In this document: in pieces, positions 11,500 to 19,232 of the stretch
Layout of the letters: each line of letters opens with the position of its first letter
Numbering within the stretch: position 1 is the stretch's first letter
Virus record (IMG/VR): IMGVR_UViG_3300009285_000974
Coordinates: 1-33,519 of that record
Source of the DNA: a virus
DNA length: 33,519 bases
Strand: one strand, 5' to 3'
The notes under the pieces: generated by a model
What the model was told of the DNA's origin: nothing
Database searches by the model: none
The model's input: only the letters and a program-made list of their open reading frames with translations
Made by a program: the position numbers and the translations under genes

Positions 11500-11859
11500 A
11501 TGGCGATCAATTGGGAGTCCTGGCCCGTCCTTGACCAAGCAAGTAGGCCCAAGAAGCTCTACTACTGCTCAGAGATGGCCGAGGAGTGGTCGACTGCCCT
11601 CAAAGAGGCGGGGTGGATTCCGATTGACATTCGGACCTTGCCCGAGCGAGATGATGACGAAAAGATTGAGGCCATCAAGGCATATTTGCAAGGAATCCGG
11701 CTCGGCTCGATTGCGGCTCCAACGAGGGGCTACTTCAGTGAATTAGAGGCCCGCGTATATGGCCTGCTCTCGAACAAGAGACCCGAAAAGACTAAGGAAC
11801 CTATGAACCCGGAGGACCTAGAGAGCATCCTGGGTCCACTGGCGAAGAAGGCTAAGTAA
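11500..11859 (+). CDS. Hypothetical protein, first gene of the rightward block
   Basis: This encodes 119 residues. The N-terminal half (KKLYYCSEMAEEWSTALKEAGW, then IDIRTLPERDDDEKIEAIKA) is helical and charged; the C-terminal part is Lys-rich (NKRPEKTKEPMNPEDLESIL). No helix-turn-helix is convincing, so I do not call it the small terminase subunit, although its place ahead of the large subunit would allow that. The start is fixed by the promoter at 11465-11493; the message appears leaderless. Confidence 0.65.
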   Translation: MAINWESWPVLDQASRPKKLYYCSEMAEEWSTALKEAGWIPIDIRTLPERDDDEKIEAIKAYLQGIRLGSIAAPTRGYFSELEARVYGLLSNKRPEKTKEPMNPEDLESILGPLAKKAK

Positions 11860-11863
11860 ATCC

Positions 11864-12529
11864 ATGACGTACTACGGAAAACTCACGACCCGGGGCTACT
11901 TGGGCGCGAACAGCGACTACTCAATGCCCGAGGTAGACACCAAGACCGAGGAGCATGCCCTTACCCCGACCATTTATTTGCACCAAAGGCTACACCTGAG
12001 TACGGACGAAAGCACGGTCGAGCTTGGCAATTTCACAACGATTACAGGCTTGCTAGTAATTAATCACAGCACGACCGCGGCAGAGATTGTCCGGGCCCGC
12101 TGGATGGCCGCCTTGGGCACAATCCAGGCCGCTGTTGGAGCGACACTGGACTTTGCGACTGCGGCCACCTATAACTCCATTACCCGAGGCACAACAGGGT
12201 TTAATACCAGTGAGACTGCTCCCCAAAATGGCCTTTTGGTTGTTTCCTCGGCAGTTGATGCGGGAAACGACGGCAATTGGATTGTCACAGGCATGGGAAC
12301 CTCCGCAGTTACGAACGACATTTTGTACTTGGACCGGAGAGCGGGGGCGATGACAGCCAATGCCGCAGACGACGCAGCCCTTCTTACCTTTTACGGGGCC
12401 TGCGTTCAGCCAGTAGCGGCTTCGGGTGGGCAGCTCGTCCTTACGAGTAACATCTTGATCTCGGACGATCTCCACCTCGCGGCTGTAACGGGCACCCCCG
12501 AGGTCGAAATTTTCATAGTGGGGTCATAA
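11864..12529 (+). CDS. Putative virion protein, beta-rich
   Basis: The 221-residue product is rich in Thr, Ala, Gly and Val with alternating beta-strand character and only one Cys (FYGACVQPVAAS, IYLHQRLHLSTDES, FTTITGLLVINHSTTAAEIV), as in phage capsid-decoration or fibre proteins. The C-terminal half resembles in composition the small virion proteins at 20522-22032. No enzymatic motif is seen. It starts four bases after the previous stop with a weak ribosome-binding site. Virion role inferred from composition and position. Confidence 0.55.
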   Translation: MTYYGKLTTRGYLGANSDYSMPEVDTKTEEHALTPTIYLHQRLHLSTDESTVELGNFTTITGLLVINHSTTAAEIVRARWMAALGTIQAAVGATLDFATAATYNSITRGTTGFNTSETAPQNGLLVVSSAVDAGNDGNWIVTGMGTSAVTNDILYLDRRAGAMTANAADDAALLTFYGACVQPVAASGGQLVLTSNILISDDLHLAAVTGTPEVEIFIVGS

Positions 12530-12712
12530 GTGGCTAATCCAATTGACGAATCCCTGACGGGCCCAAGTCACGGAGTCGTTTACCGAGGGGACCGGGAGAC
12601 TAGCTCTGAGCTTGAAGCGGAGCGACTTGCGACCGAAGAGAAACTAAAGGCTTGCCTAGGCTGGGACACGATCCGGTGGGCCTACGAGGACTATGACGGC
12701 GAGGAGATTTAA
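12530..12712 (+). CDS. Hypothetical small acidic protein
   Basis: This encodes 60 residues from a GTG that follows the previous stop directly (TAAGTG), so it depends on coupled translation. The sequence is polar with a Glu-rich helix (SSELEAERLATEEKLKACLG) and an acidic end (YEDYDGEEI). Function not recognised. Confidence 0.5.
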   Translation: MANPIDESLTGPSHGVVYRGDRETSSELEAERLATEEKLKACLGWDTIRWAYEDYDGEEI

Positions 12713-12714
12713 GC

Positions 12715-12918
12715 ATGGACCAGCCCGAAAAGCGGTGCATTAAGAGACTCGAGGGTGTGCTCGATGGCCGTCCCATTAGCACGTTCATGTGTACGTGCCG
12801 ACTTTGCTCCGTGGTCCTGCCCAAGCTGCTTGATTTCGCCATGAATTGCCAGGCCGAGATTGCCCGACTTGACGGCCAAATCAACCAGGACAAGAAGAAG
12901 CTGATCGTGGTTCCGTAA
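12715..12918 (+). CDS. Hypothetical small Cys-containing protein
   Basis: This encodes 67 residues starting MDQPEKRCIKRLEGVLDG, with CTCRLC in the middle and a C-terminal coiled-coil-like helix (EIARLDGQINQDKKKL). GAGGAG lies about seven bases upstream of the ATG. The Cys cluster may bind a metal with Cys8. It sits immediately before the large terminase gene, the usual place of a small terminase, but shows no such domain. Confidence 0.55.
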   Translation: MDQPEKRCIKRLEGVLDGRPISTFMCTCRLCSVVLPKLLDFAMNCQAEIARLDGQINQDKKKLIVVP

Positions 12919-12919
12919 A

Positions 12920-14791
12920 ATGGCCTCGTCCGCGCAAATGTCCTTTCCCGAGGTGGTTAAGCACTGTGGGGACATTTGTGCTATATTGAAGCAGCGAGAG
13001 CCCGACCGGACTAATTTCTACGAATATGCTAAGCAGGTCGGCTACTTAGCCACGCAGCTTTCCAAGTCCCAGAGAGAGTCATTGCCCTGGCTCTACCCCT
13101 GGGCGAGCCGATTCCGCGAGCTTTCAGATGACTTCGAGGCCCTTTGGAAAGCAGACCGGATGCTTCTATACGCCCCGAAGAACAAACACGCCCTAGCTTT
13201 CCATCAAAGCCAGGCTTACCTTCGCTACTTTAGGGCCGGCAACCGCACGAGTAAGACGCAGAGTGGGTTCGCCGAGGACTACTACGCCCTAACTGGGTTC
13301 CACCCCTACCGAGCCATGGCTCCGGGGCAAGCTTCGGTCGTGCTCGTCTCGGGCCTGCCCTTCACTGACTATGAGCCCTCGGTCTGGTCCAAGAAGCTGT
13401 TCTATGGCGAGGACCGGAACGTCCTGAGCCCAATGTTCCCCGAAGGGGGCAAGTGGTTCCACCGTTACGATGGCAAGCAGCGCATTCTGACCCTCGCGTG
13501 CCGTGAGTGCGCCGAGGCGGGCAAGGCGGGCTCGTGCCCTGGTCACCACAGCAAGCCCACAATTGCTCTGGTCTCGTCCGAAAAGGGCGTGTCCGTGCTT
13601 GAAGCCTTCTCCGTCCGGCTTGCGCACATTGACGAGCACTGTCCTGACGGGTTCTTGCCGGCGCTCCAGATGCGTGTCGCGGACCAGGCGGGCGACATTA
13701 TCATCACGGGCACGCCCCTAACGGGCCCCGATAGCTGGGAAGCCAAGATCGCGGCTAAAGCGGAAAGGCCCCCAGAGCTGAACCACTTTGACCCCGAAGA
13801 CCCGACTAGTCGGCCCTATGCGAGCTTGCATACCTGCTCGCAGTTCGAGGGTAACATTGTCTCCCACGACGTGATCCGGGCCGAGATGGCCGGGATGGAT
13901 GACTTCGAGATTGAATCCCGCGTTTACGGGCGCCCCGCGGCCCTCGCTAAAAAGCCCGTCTTCGACCGTAAAATACTTGCTGACATGAGGTCCCGAGCCC
14001 AGCAGCCTACCCGTGGCTACTTGAAGTGCCCTATCGACCTCCGCGAAGCGTCCGAAACAACCGAGATGAACTTCGTACTGAGTCAGATTGGGGCGCTTCG
14101 CGTGTGGGAAAGGCCCAAAGCGGGAGCACAGTACGTACTCGGCGTTGACACAGCGGCGGGCCTAGTTGATGGGGACGCTTCATGTTGTTCTGTCATCAAA
14201 ATTGATGTGAAAGATGGACGCCTTTCGCTACGCATGGTGGCACAACTCCACGGGTGGATGGGAATGTTCGACTATGCTGACGGCGTTTTCCAACTCGCAG
14301 TTTGGTATAATAGTGGCCTTGTTGTTGTTGAGCTTACTGGCGGCCTGGGGCGCGGTGTCATCGAGAGACTAAAGGGTGGCAAGAGTGGCGAGGGGCTTTG
14401 TTATTGGAACCTCTTCCGCGACACGCAGAAGGGTGAGTATGCACAATTCAGCCAAGATATGCGCTTTGGACTCGATACGAGCGCCTTCAGTAAGCCCAGT
14501 ATGATTGGGGCTCTTCAGCAACTCATTCGTGACGGAAACTTCACGACTCAATGCACGGATACAATTGCGGAGCTTGTGGCTTATGCCCAAGAAACGACGG
14601 ACATGGGCAATGTCCGGTTCCGTGGAGCGGGTGGAACCCATGACGACCGCGTGATGAGTCTCGTCTTGGGCTGTTATGTGGCAATTAGCTTCCCGGTGTA
14701 CGACTTCGGAGCCGATGTAGTTGTCGCGGCACAACAGGTCGAGAAAACTAAGGAGCGCGGCCCCGGTGTCGGCGAGGGCGGGACATGGTAG
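12920..14791 (+). CDS. terL: Terminase large subunit
   Basis: The 623-residue packaging motor has an N-terminal ATPase and a C-terminal RNase H-like nuclease. Walker A is AGNRTSKT (Gly107, Lys112, Thr113) with Ser in the place of the usual second Gly, a change known in other terminases. Walker B is LAHIDEH (Asp238-Glu239). The nuclease begins YVLGVDTAAG with Asp410 as the first metal ligand; THDDR near 570 supplies later acidic residues. A Cys/His cluster (Cys194, Cys197, Cys206, His209/210) inserted in the ATPase may bind zinc. It translocates DNA through the portal and cuts genomes from concatemers. It starts one base after the previous stop and overlaps the next gene by seven bases. Confidence 0.93.
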   Translation: MASSAQMSFPEVVKHCGDICAILKQREPDRTNFYEYAKQVGYLATQLSKSQRESLPWLYPWASRFRELSDDFEALWKADRMLLYAPKNKHALAFHQSQAYLRYFRAGNRTSKTQSGFAEDYYALTGFHPYRAMAPGQASVVLVSGLPFTDYEPSVWSKKLFYGEDRNVLSPMFPEGGKWFHRYDGKQRILTLACRECAEAGKAGSCPGHHSKPTIALVSSEKGVSVLEAFSVRLAHIDEHCPDGFLPALQMRVADQAGDIIITGTPLTGPDSWEAKIAAKAERPPELNHFDPEDPTSRPYASLHTCSQFEGNIVSHDVIRAEMAGMDDFEIESRVYGRPAALAKKPVFDRKILADMRSRAQQPTRGYLKCPIDLREASETTEMNFVLSQIGALRVWERPKAGAQYVLGVDTAAGLVDGDASCCSVIKIDVKDGRLSLRMVAQLHGWMGMFDYADGVFQLAVWYNSGLVVVELTGGLGRGVIERLKGGKSGEGLCYWNLFRDTQKGEYAQFSQDMRFGLDTSAFSKPSMIGALQQLIRDGNFTTQCTDTIAELVAYAQETTDMGNVRFRGAGGTHDDRVMSLVLGCYVAISFPVYDFGADVVVAAQQVEKTKERGPGVGEGGTW

Positions 14792-15156
14792 TTTATTTAC
14801 TCCTGATCGGGCTAAGTGTGATTCTGTGTGCAATTTCGACTACTGTGAGTGGTCTTTTGGTACACCATATCGAACAGAAGGCCCACACTATGGAGCTGGC
14901 CCGCCTTATGTACACCCACGAGCAAGCCATGCTCTTCCTCCGGGCGGGCTCGGCTACTGAGAAAGTACAGGCCGACGCCACAAGGAAGTCCGCCGACCTT
15001 CAGCTTCGTATGCTAGAAGATGCGCTCGCTCTTGAGCAAGACAGGAAGGCTAAGGACGAGAAGGAAGCACACCCCGTGCCCAAGTATGTGAACGGCTTCG
15101 ACTCGAAAGGAAATCCGGTCGAGGTCAATATGAATGACTTCGAGGTTGTAGACTAA
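14785..15156 (+). CDS. Membrane-anchored coiled-coil protein
   Basis: The 123-residue protein has an N-terminal transmembrane helix (YLLLIGLSVILCAISTTVSG, about residues 4-25), then a long charged helix (ATRKSADLQLRMLEDALALE) and a soluble end (YVNGFDSKGNPVEVNMNDFE). Its start overlaps the terminase stop by seven bases. The layout recalls Rz/spanin-like or membrane-anchored accessory proteins, but with no other lysis gene nearby I leave it unassigned. Confidence 0.7.
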   Translation: MVVYLLLIGLSVILCAISTTVSGLLVHHIEQKAHTMELARLMYTHEQAMLFLRAGSATEKVQADATRKSADLQLRMLEDALALEQDRKAKDEKEAHPVPKYVNGFDSKGNPVEVNMNDFEVVD

Positions 15157-15157
15157 A

Positions 15158-15592
15158 ATGAGTAAGCACCTAGAGCGGGCCCTTGGGCTCGCTGATGAAC
15201 AGCCTGACACTAGTGAACTCACTATTCAAGACTACCTCGGCGGCGCAGAGGACTTGGACGCCCCGATGGAAAATCCCGTGGCTGATGCCTTTGCTAGTAA
15301 TACCGAGGTCTCGGACGAGTACGAAAATCCTATTGAGTCCAGGGGCCCCGAAGACCCGGAGTTGGGCGGGCCAGACCCAATCTTCGAGCCCACTGAAGCC
15401 TTGAGTGGGTTTGAAGACGCGGACTTAGCCCTGCTCGATGACGAAGAGTCCCCATCCGACGACATGCGCCAGGCCTTGACACAAAAGTTTATTGAAAAGG
15501 CAAAAGAGCGCCTACTCAACTCTCAGCGTTTTCAAGATAGAGCGGACATGCTCAACAGGGGTAGCACCGAGGAAGAGGGGAGCGGACTATAA
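15158..15592 (+). CDS. Hypothetical acidic protein upstream of the portal
   Basis: The 144-residue product is very acidic (DEYENPIESRGPEDPELGG, ALLDDEESPSDDM) and largely disordered, ending in a basic helix (KFIEKAKERLLNSQRFQDR). Its stop overlaps the portal start (TAATG). It may be a small head-assembly or portal-associated factor; only position supports this. Confidence 0.65.
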   Translation: MSKHLERALGLADEQPDTSELTIQDYLGGAEDLDAPMENPVADAFASNTEVSDEYENPIESRGPEDPELGGPDPIFEPTEALSGFEDADLALLDDEESPSDDMRQALTQKFIEKAKERLLNSQRFQDRADMLNRGSTEEEGSGL

Positions 15593-18024
15593 TGCCGGCC
15601 TCAAGAAATTCAATCGACCCGACTGCAATTCTTCAGGGCTACACTGAGCCTGAGCAGAAGCCGCAGATTCGTGGAGAAGAGCAGGAACTGCTCACTGACC
15701 TCGAAGACCGCTTCCAGGGCGCTTATGAGGCGCGCATTCCATACGAGAGGGATTGGGAGATGTATCGCCTTTATCTCAAAGGCGAGCAGCTCATTATTCG
15801 TCACAAAGATTCAGGGGAGGTAGTCCGTGTCACGTCGGAAGATTCTAAGCGTCTCAGGAGTGTGCTCAATATACTCAGACCCACTGCGCGGTCACTCATT
15901 GGGAAGCTCACGCGCTCCATTCCGACCTGTACGGCCATTCCGGCCACAGCCGACTTCAATGAGCAACACGGAGCCAAAGTCGCCGAAGCCCTCCTCCAAT
16001 ATGCTCGACGCAAAGAAAATCTGGACCTCAAGTACCTAGAGGCCAATGAGTATTTACCTTGGGCGGGCAATGCGATTTTACAGCTCGCTTGGAATAAACT
16101 AGGGGGTCGCAAACTCGCCTTTTGTCCGGTCTGTGGCTTCAACGACTCCGACCAGGACATGATTAATGCTCCCTGCCCCGCCTGCCGAAACCAGCGAAAG
16201 ATGGAACTGGCCACGCAGAAAATGGAGCACGAGACTGCCAAGGCTATGGCCATGCTCGGGGGCGTGCAGCACGAAGCTGTACTTAATCAGGGGGCTGACC
16301 AGGCGGTTCAACAGGCCGAGTCTAGTGGTTTGCCAATTGAAGACGTGGCGGGCTCAATGGACGTGCCCCAGGCCCCCCCTGGCCCAGATTCTATTCCCCT
16401 TCCACCGATGAAGCAGGGTGGGCCTCTCCCGCTCGAAAAGGAGCCGGGCCCCTTGGTCGAAGCCTTCGAGGGTGACTTCGAGGTCTACGTCCGAGACGTG
16501 CGTGGGTTCTACATTGAACCCGGGTGTGTGAGCATCAAGCAGGCCAATTGGTGTTGCTATCGAGAGGCCCTCCCTGTTCCAGAAGTTCGCCGGATGTTTC
16601 CCGAGTGTGCCGAGTGGATTGCGGCCGACCCGAGTATTCACACAGATAGGACGGCCGAGCTTCGATATAATGCCCTCGTTGTGTCGGGAATCCAAACTCA
16701 GCTCCGGGACCACTGCTACGTCAGGGAGTACCACGAGCGGCCAACGGAAGCATATCCCAAGGGCCGAATTATCTACGTAGTCGGGGACCGTATTGCGCGC
16801 ATCGACAACGAGAGTCCCTATAACATTTTGGGGCGCTTTCCGTTCTACCATATGGGCTTTGACAAGTCCATTGGTGAGTTCTGGCACGAGCCATTCATTG
16901 CCCAAGCTTGGCACCGTCAGCGGGAATTGAATAATATCGAGACTCAAATCCGAGAGCATACCGAGCTTGCCCTGAAGCCCAAGATGCTCAACCCAATGGG
17001 CTCGCGCATCAGTCAGGACGAGATTACGGCCAACTCGGATCAAATTATTAAGTACAACGCTAATGCCGGCATGCCGACCTTCCTGGTTTGGCCTCAGTTG
17101 GCTCAGCAAGTGTTCGAACGTAAGGCCGAGCTTACGGGAGACATTCGACTTCAAGCTACAATCACTGGACCCGAGATGGGCGAGGCCGGCTCCGACCCCA
17201 ATGGGCGCGCGATGGCCATCATTGAAGCCGAGGCTGACCAGCAGTTGGGCCCAATTTTGCTGCGGAATCACAACGAGTGGCGCGAAATGCACCTCGGAAT
17301 CCTCAAGCTTTTCAAGCAGTATGCTCACCCGGACCGTAAGTGGTCTATTGCTGGCCCCGAGGGTGTAGAAATCTACTCATTTGACGAACTTATCCTTTCG
17401 GATGGGTTCGACCTTCAAATCGAGCAGGAGGACGGCCTTTCAAGAAACCCGAGCATTCGACTGCAACAGGCGGCCGACTTGGCCAACTTGCCTATTGGGC
17501 TGTTCGTTGACCCAATGACTGGCATACCAGATAAAAAGTCCTTCATCCGGTTCGCCAAGTTGAAGATGCCCCAGGGCGGGTATGACATTGAGGCCACGGA
17601 GCGGTCCGCTGCGGCTCAGATTCCTAAGCTAATTCAGCAGGGTATCATGCGCCCCCCGCAGATTGAGGACGACCCCATGCTTTTTGCTGAAGTTCTGCTG
17701 GGTTGGCTCCGTGGTCCCGGCCGAAAGATGGAACAGCAGAACCCCATGGTGGTCATGCAAGTTCGTCAAATTTGGCAGATTTACGCGATGTGGGCCATGT
17801 CGGGGCAGATGCCCGGCGTAATGGGGGCCCAGACAGGCCAACCAATGGCCCCTGGGGGGCCACCAGCGGCCGGTAGTGACATGAGCAGCCCCGGGGGGTC
17901 ATTCAATGACCCGGGCCACATGGGAACTGTTGCTATGCAAGCTGGAGCCCAAGTAGGCCAAGCCGATGCTATGGGTGAAAGGTCGGCTCAACAGGCCACG
18001 GGCCAGTCCAAGCACGAAAGCTAA
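15592..18024 (+). CDS. Portal protein (large, P22-like class)
   Basis: The 810-residue protein sits between terminase and scaffold. It has the features of large portals: an N-terminal wing with PYERDWEMYRLYLKGEQ and RPTARSLIGKLTRSIP, a central region WHEPFIAQAWHRQRELNNIE, the clip/stem part GEAGSDPNGRAMAIIEAEAD, and a Gln/Met/Gly-rich C-terminal barrel-like tail (from about 720). A four-Cys zinc ribbon (Cys178, Cys181, Cys195, Cys198) is inserted in the wing, followed by a Pro-rich loop (about 245-285). Twelve copies would form the ring at one capsid vertex through which DNA enters. The size, near that of P22-type portals and larger than HK97-type ones, fits a podovirus. Confidence 0.88.
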   Translation: MPASRNSIDPTAILQGYTEPEQKPQIRGEEQELLTDLEDRFQGAYEARIPYERDWEMYRLYLKGEQLIIRHKDSGEVVRVTSEDSKRLRSVLNILRPTARSLIGKLTRSIPTCTAIPATADFNEQHGAKVAEALLQYARRKENLDLKYLEANEYLPWAGNAILQLAWNKLGGRKLAFCPVCGFNDSDQDMINAPCPACRNQRKMELATQKMEHETAKAMAMLGGVQHEAVLNQGADQAVQQAESSGLPIEDVAGSMDVPQAPPGPDSIPLPPMKQGGPLPLEKEPGPLVEAFEGDFEVYVRDVRGFYIEPGCVSIKQANWCCYREALPVPEVRRMFPECAEWIAADPSIHTDRTAELRYNALVVSGIQTQLRDHCYVREYHERPTEAYPKGRIIYVVGDRIARIDNESPYNILGRFPFYHMGFDKSIGEFWHEPFIAQAWHRQRELNNIETQIREHTELALKPKMLNPMGSRISQDEITANSDQIIKYNANAGMPTFLVWPQLAQQVFERKAELTGDIRLQATITGPEMGEAGSDPNGRAMAIIEAEADQQLGPILLRNHNEWREMHLGILKLFKQYAHPDRKWSIAGPEGVEIYSFDELILSDGFDLQIEQEDGLSRNPSIRLQQAADLANLPIGLFVDPMTGIPDKKSFIRFAKLKMPQGGYDIEATERSAAAQIPKLIQQGIMRPPQIEDDPMLFAEVLLGWLRGPGRKMEQQNPMVVMQVRQIWQIYAMWAMSGQMPGVMGAQTGQPMAPGGPPAAGSDMSSPGGSFNDPGHMGTVAMQAGAQVGQADAMGERSAQQATGQSKHES

Positions 18025-18051
18025 ATATACTAAAATATAATATAGTATATT
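18024..18051. repeat. AT-rich palindrome upstream of the scaffold promoter
   Basis: AATATACTA (18024-18032) and TAGTATATT (18043-18051) form a perfect 9-bp inverted repeat in an otherwise GC-rich region. It lies directly before the -35 element, where it could act as an UP element or operator, and just after the portal stop. Confidence 0.65.
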
Positions 18052-18054
18052 GTG

Positions 18055-18083
18055 TTGACACCCAGGGCAATGTATGGTATCAT
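18055..18083 (+). promoter_or_regulatory. Strong promoter for scaffold and coat genes
   Basis: TTGACA (18055-18060), 17 bases, TATCAT (18078-18083) with an extended TG before the -10. The AT-rich palindrome upstream should strengthen it. Transcription would start near 18090. Confidence 0.75.
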
Positions 18084-18089
18084 ATTGCA

Positions 18090-18183
18090 GTAGGATGGGC
18101 CACTTCGTCTCGAAGACGTAAATCTCGATCCGGCCAGCCCTACTCGGGCGTTTGTTGGTTCGTAAAACCAAAAGGGAGTGCCA
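18090..18183 (+). promoter_or_regulatory. Structured 5' leader of the scaffold-coat transcript
   Basis: The leader of about 94 bases contains CTTCG-TCT-CGAAG (18103-18115), overlapping CGTCT-CGA-AGACG (18106-18118), and TTGGTT-N5-AACCAA (18155-18171), the last only two bases before the GGGAG ribosome-binding site (18174-18178). The hairpins may stabilise the mRNA or set translation. Confidence 0.45.
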
Positions 18184-19209
18184 ATGGCAGTGGACATGAG
18201 CAGCGTCGCGGATTTGGGGCAAGAGCCTTTGGAAGAGACAGCGGACCATGGTGTGGGCGAGGAAGGCCCTGACGAGGCGCTTTTGGCCGAGTTGGGTACT
18301 GAGTTCGCCCGGACTCAGAAGCCCGCCGAAACTCCAAAGGAAGGCGTCAATGACGCGGTGGACGAGCTAGCGGGTGAACCAGAGCCCGAAGCGGAGAAGG
18401 ATGAGGAGGTCGAAGAGACCAAGAGCAAGGAAGACGAGCCCAAAGGACGTGCCCAGAAGCGAATTCAGGCCCTCGCTAAAGAGAAGAAGGAACTTGAAGG
18501 TCGATTGGCACAGAGGGACCGCGAATTCCAGGCGCAAATGCAGGCCGTGCACCAGCAACAGCAGATGCAGGCCCAGGCCCTCGCTAGGCAGAACGAAATT
18601 CTCCAGCGACAGCTTGAACTGGTCGCAAAAGGGCAGCAGCCCATTGAGGACGAGTCGAAACTCACCCCGATGGAGCAGTACGAGCGCAAGTTGCTGAGAC
18701 AGGCCGAGGAGAGGGCAGAGGCCCGCCTCAGCCCCAAGATTGCTGCTATGGAGCAACGGTTGGCTCAGCAGGATGCAGAGAAGAAGCAAGACATCCAGCG
18801 TGCTCGGCAACAGGCCAATTTGCGGCAGTTTACTGAGAAGGCGAATCAGGCGAGCAAAGAAGTCCTTATGAACGATGTGGATATGGGGAACTTCGCCCCC
18901 GAGGACGGAAATGTTGCGTCAGATTTGCTGCTCGCCTACGTGGCAGCCACTGGCGAGGATACTCAGGTTGCGGCCCAGAAATTCAAAATGTGGCTCGACA
19001 AGTACCATCAGGGGCGCTTGCAAAGGGTTTCGAAAACTTCTGGTGCGAGAATACAGCAATCACAGCGGGTGTCCAGCCCGATGACTCAATCGAAAGGCTC
19101 AGTGCAGACGGAAACAAAGCCGTCCTGGGATGCGCTGAAATCGCACGGGTATGACAACTACGTGCAGTGGATGCGGGCCGGAGCGCCCACGCTGTCGGCA
19201 AAACGCTAG
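18184..19209 (+). CDS. Capsid scaffolding protein
   Basis: The start is ATG 18184 with GGGAG five bases upstream; a GTG at 18178 overlaps that site and is rejected. The 341-residue protein has an acidic disordered N terminus (to about residue 80), a long Gln/Glu/Arg coiled coil (about 90-225) and a basic C-terminal region (from about 280), the standard layout of scaffolds whose basic end contacts the coat protein. It lies between portal and coat genes, the conserved scaffold position. It guides procapsid assembly and leaves or is degraded on maturation. There is no protease domain. Confidence 0.8.
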   Translation: MAVDMSSVADLGQEPLEETADHGVGEEGPDEALLAELGTEFARTQKPAETPKEGVNDAVDELAGEPEPEAEKDEEVEETKSKEDEPKGRAQKRIQALAKEKKELEGRLAQRDREFQAQMQAVHQQQQMQAQALARQNEILQRQLELVAKGQQPIEDESKLTPMEQYERKLLRQAEERAEARLSPKIAAMEQRLAQQDAEKKQDIQRARQQANLRQFTEKANQASKEVLMNDVDMGNFAPEDGNVASDLLLAYVAATGEDTQVAAQKFKMWLDKYHQGRLQRVSKTSGARIQQSQRVSSPMTQSKGSVQTETKPSWDALKSHGYDNYVQWMRAGAPTLSAKR

Positions 19210-19232
19210 ACAGGCATCCGTAAGGCAATAAA

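Noticed and set aside
12715-12918. Small terminase subunit
   Set aside because: Right place, but too short and without a helix-turn-helix; left as hypothetical.
14299-14312. TATAAT-like hexamer inside the terminase gene
   Set aside because: No acceptable -35 element at 16-18 bases and no gene start downstream.
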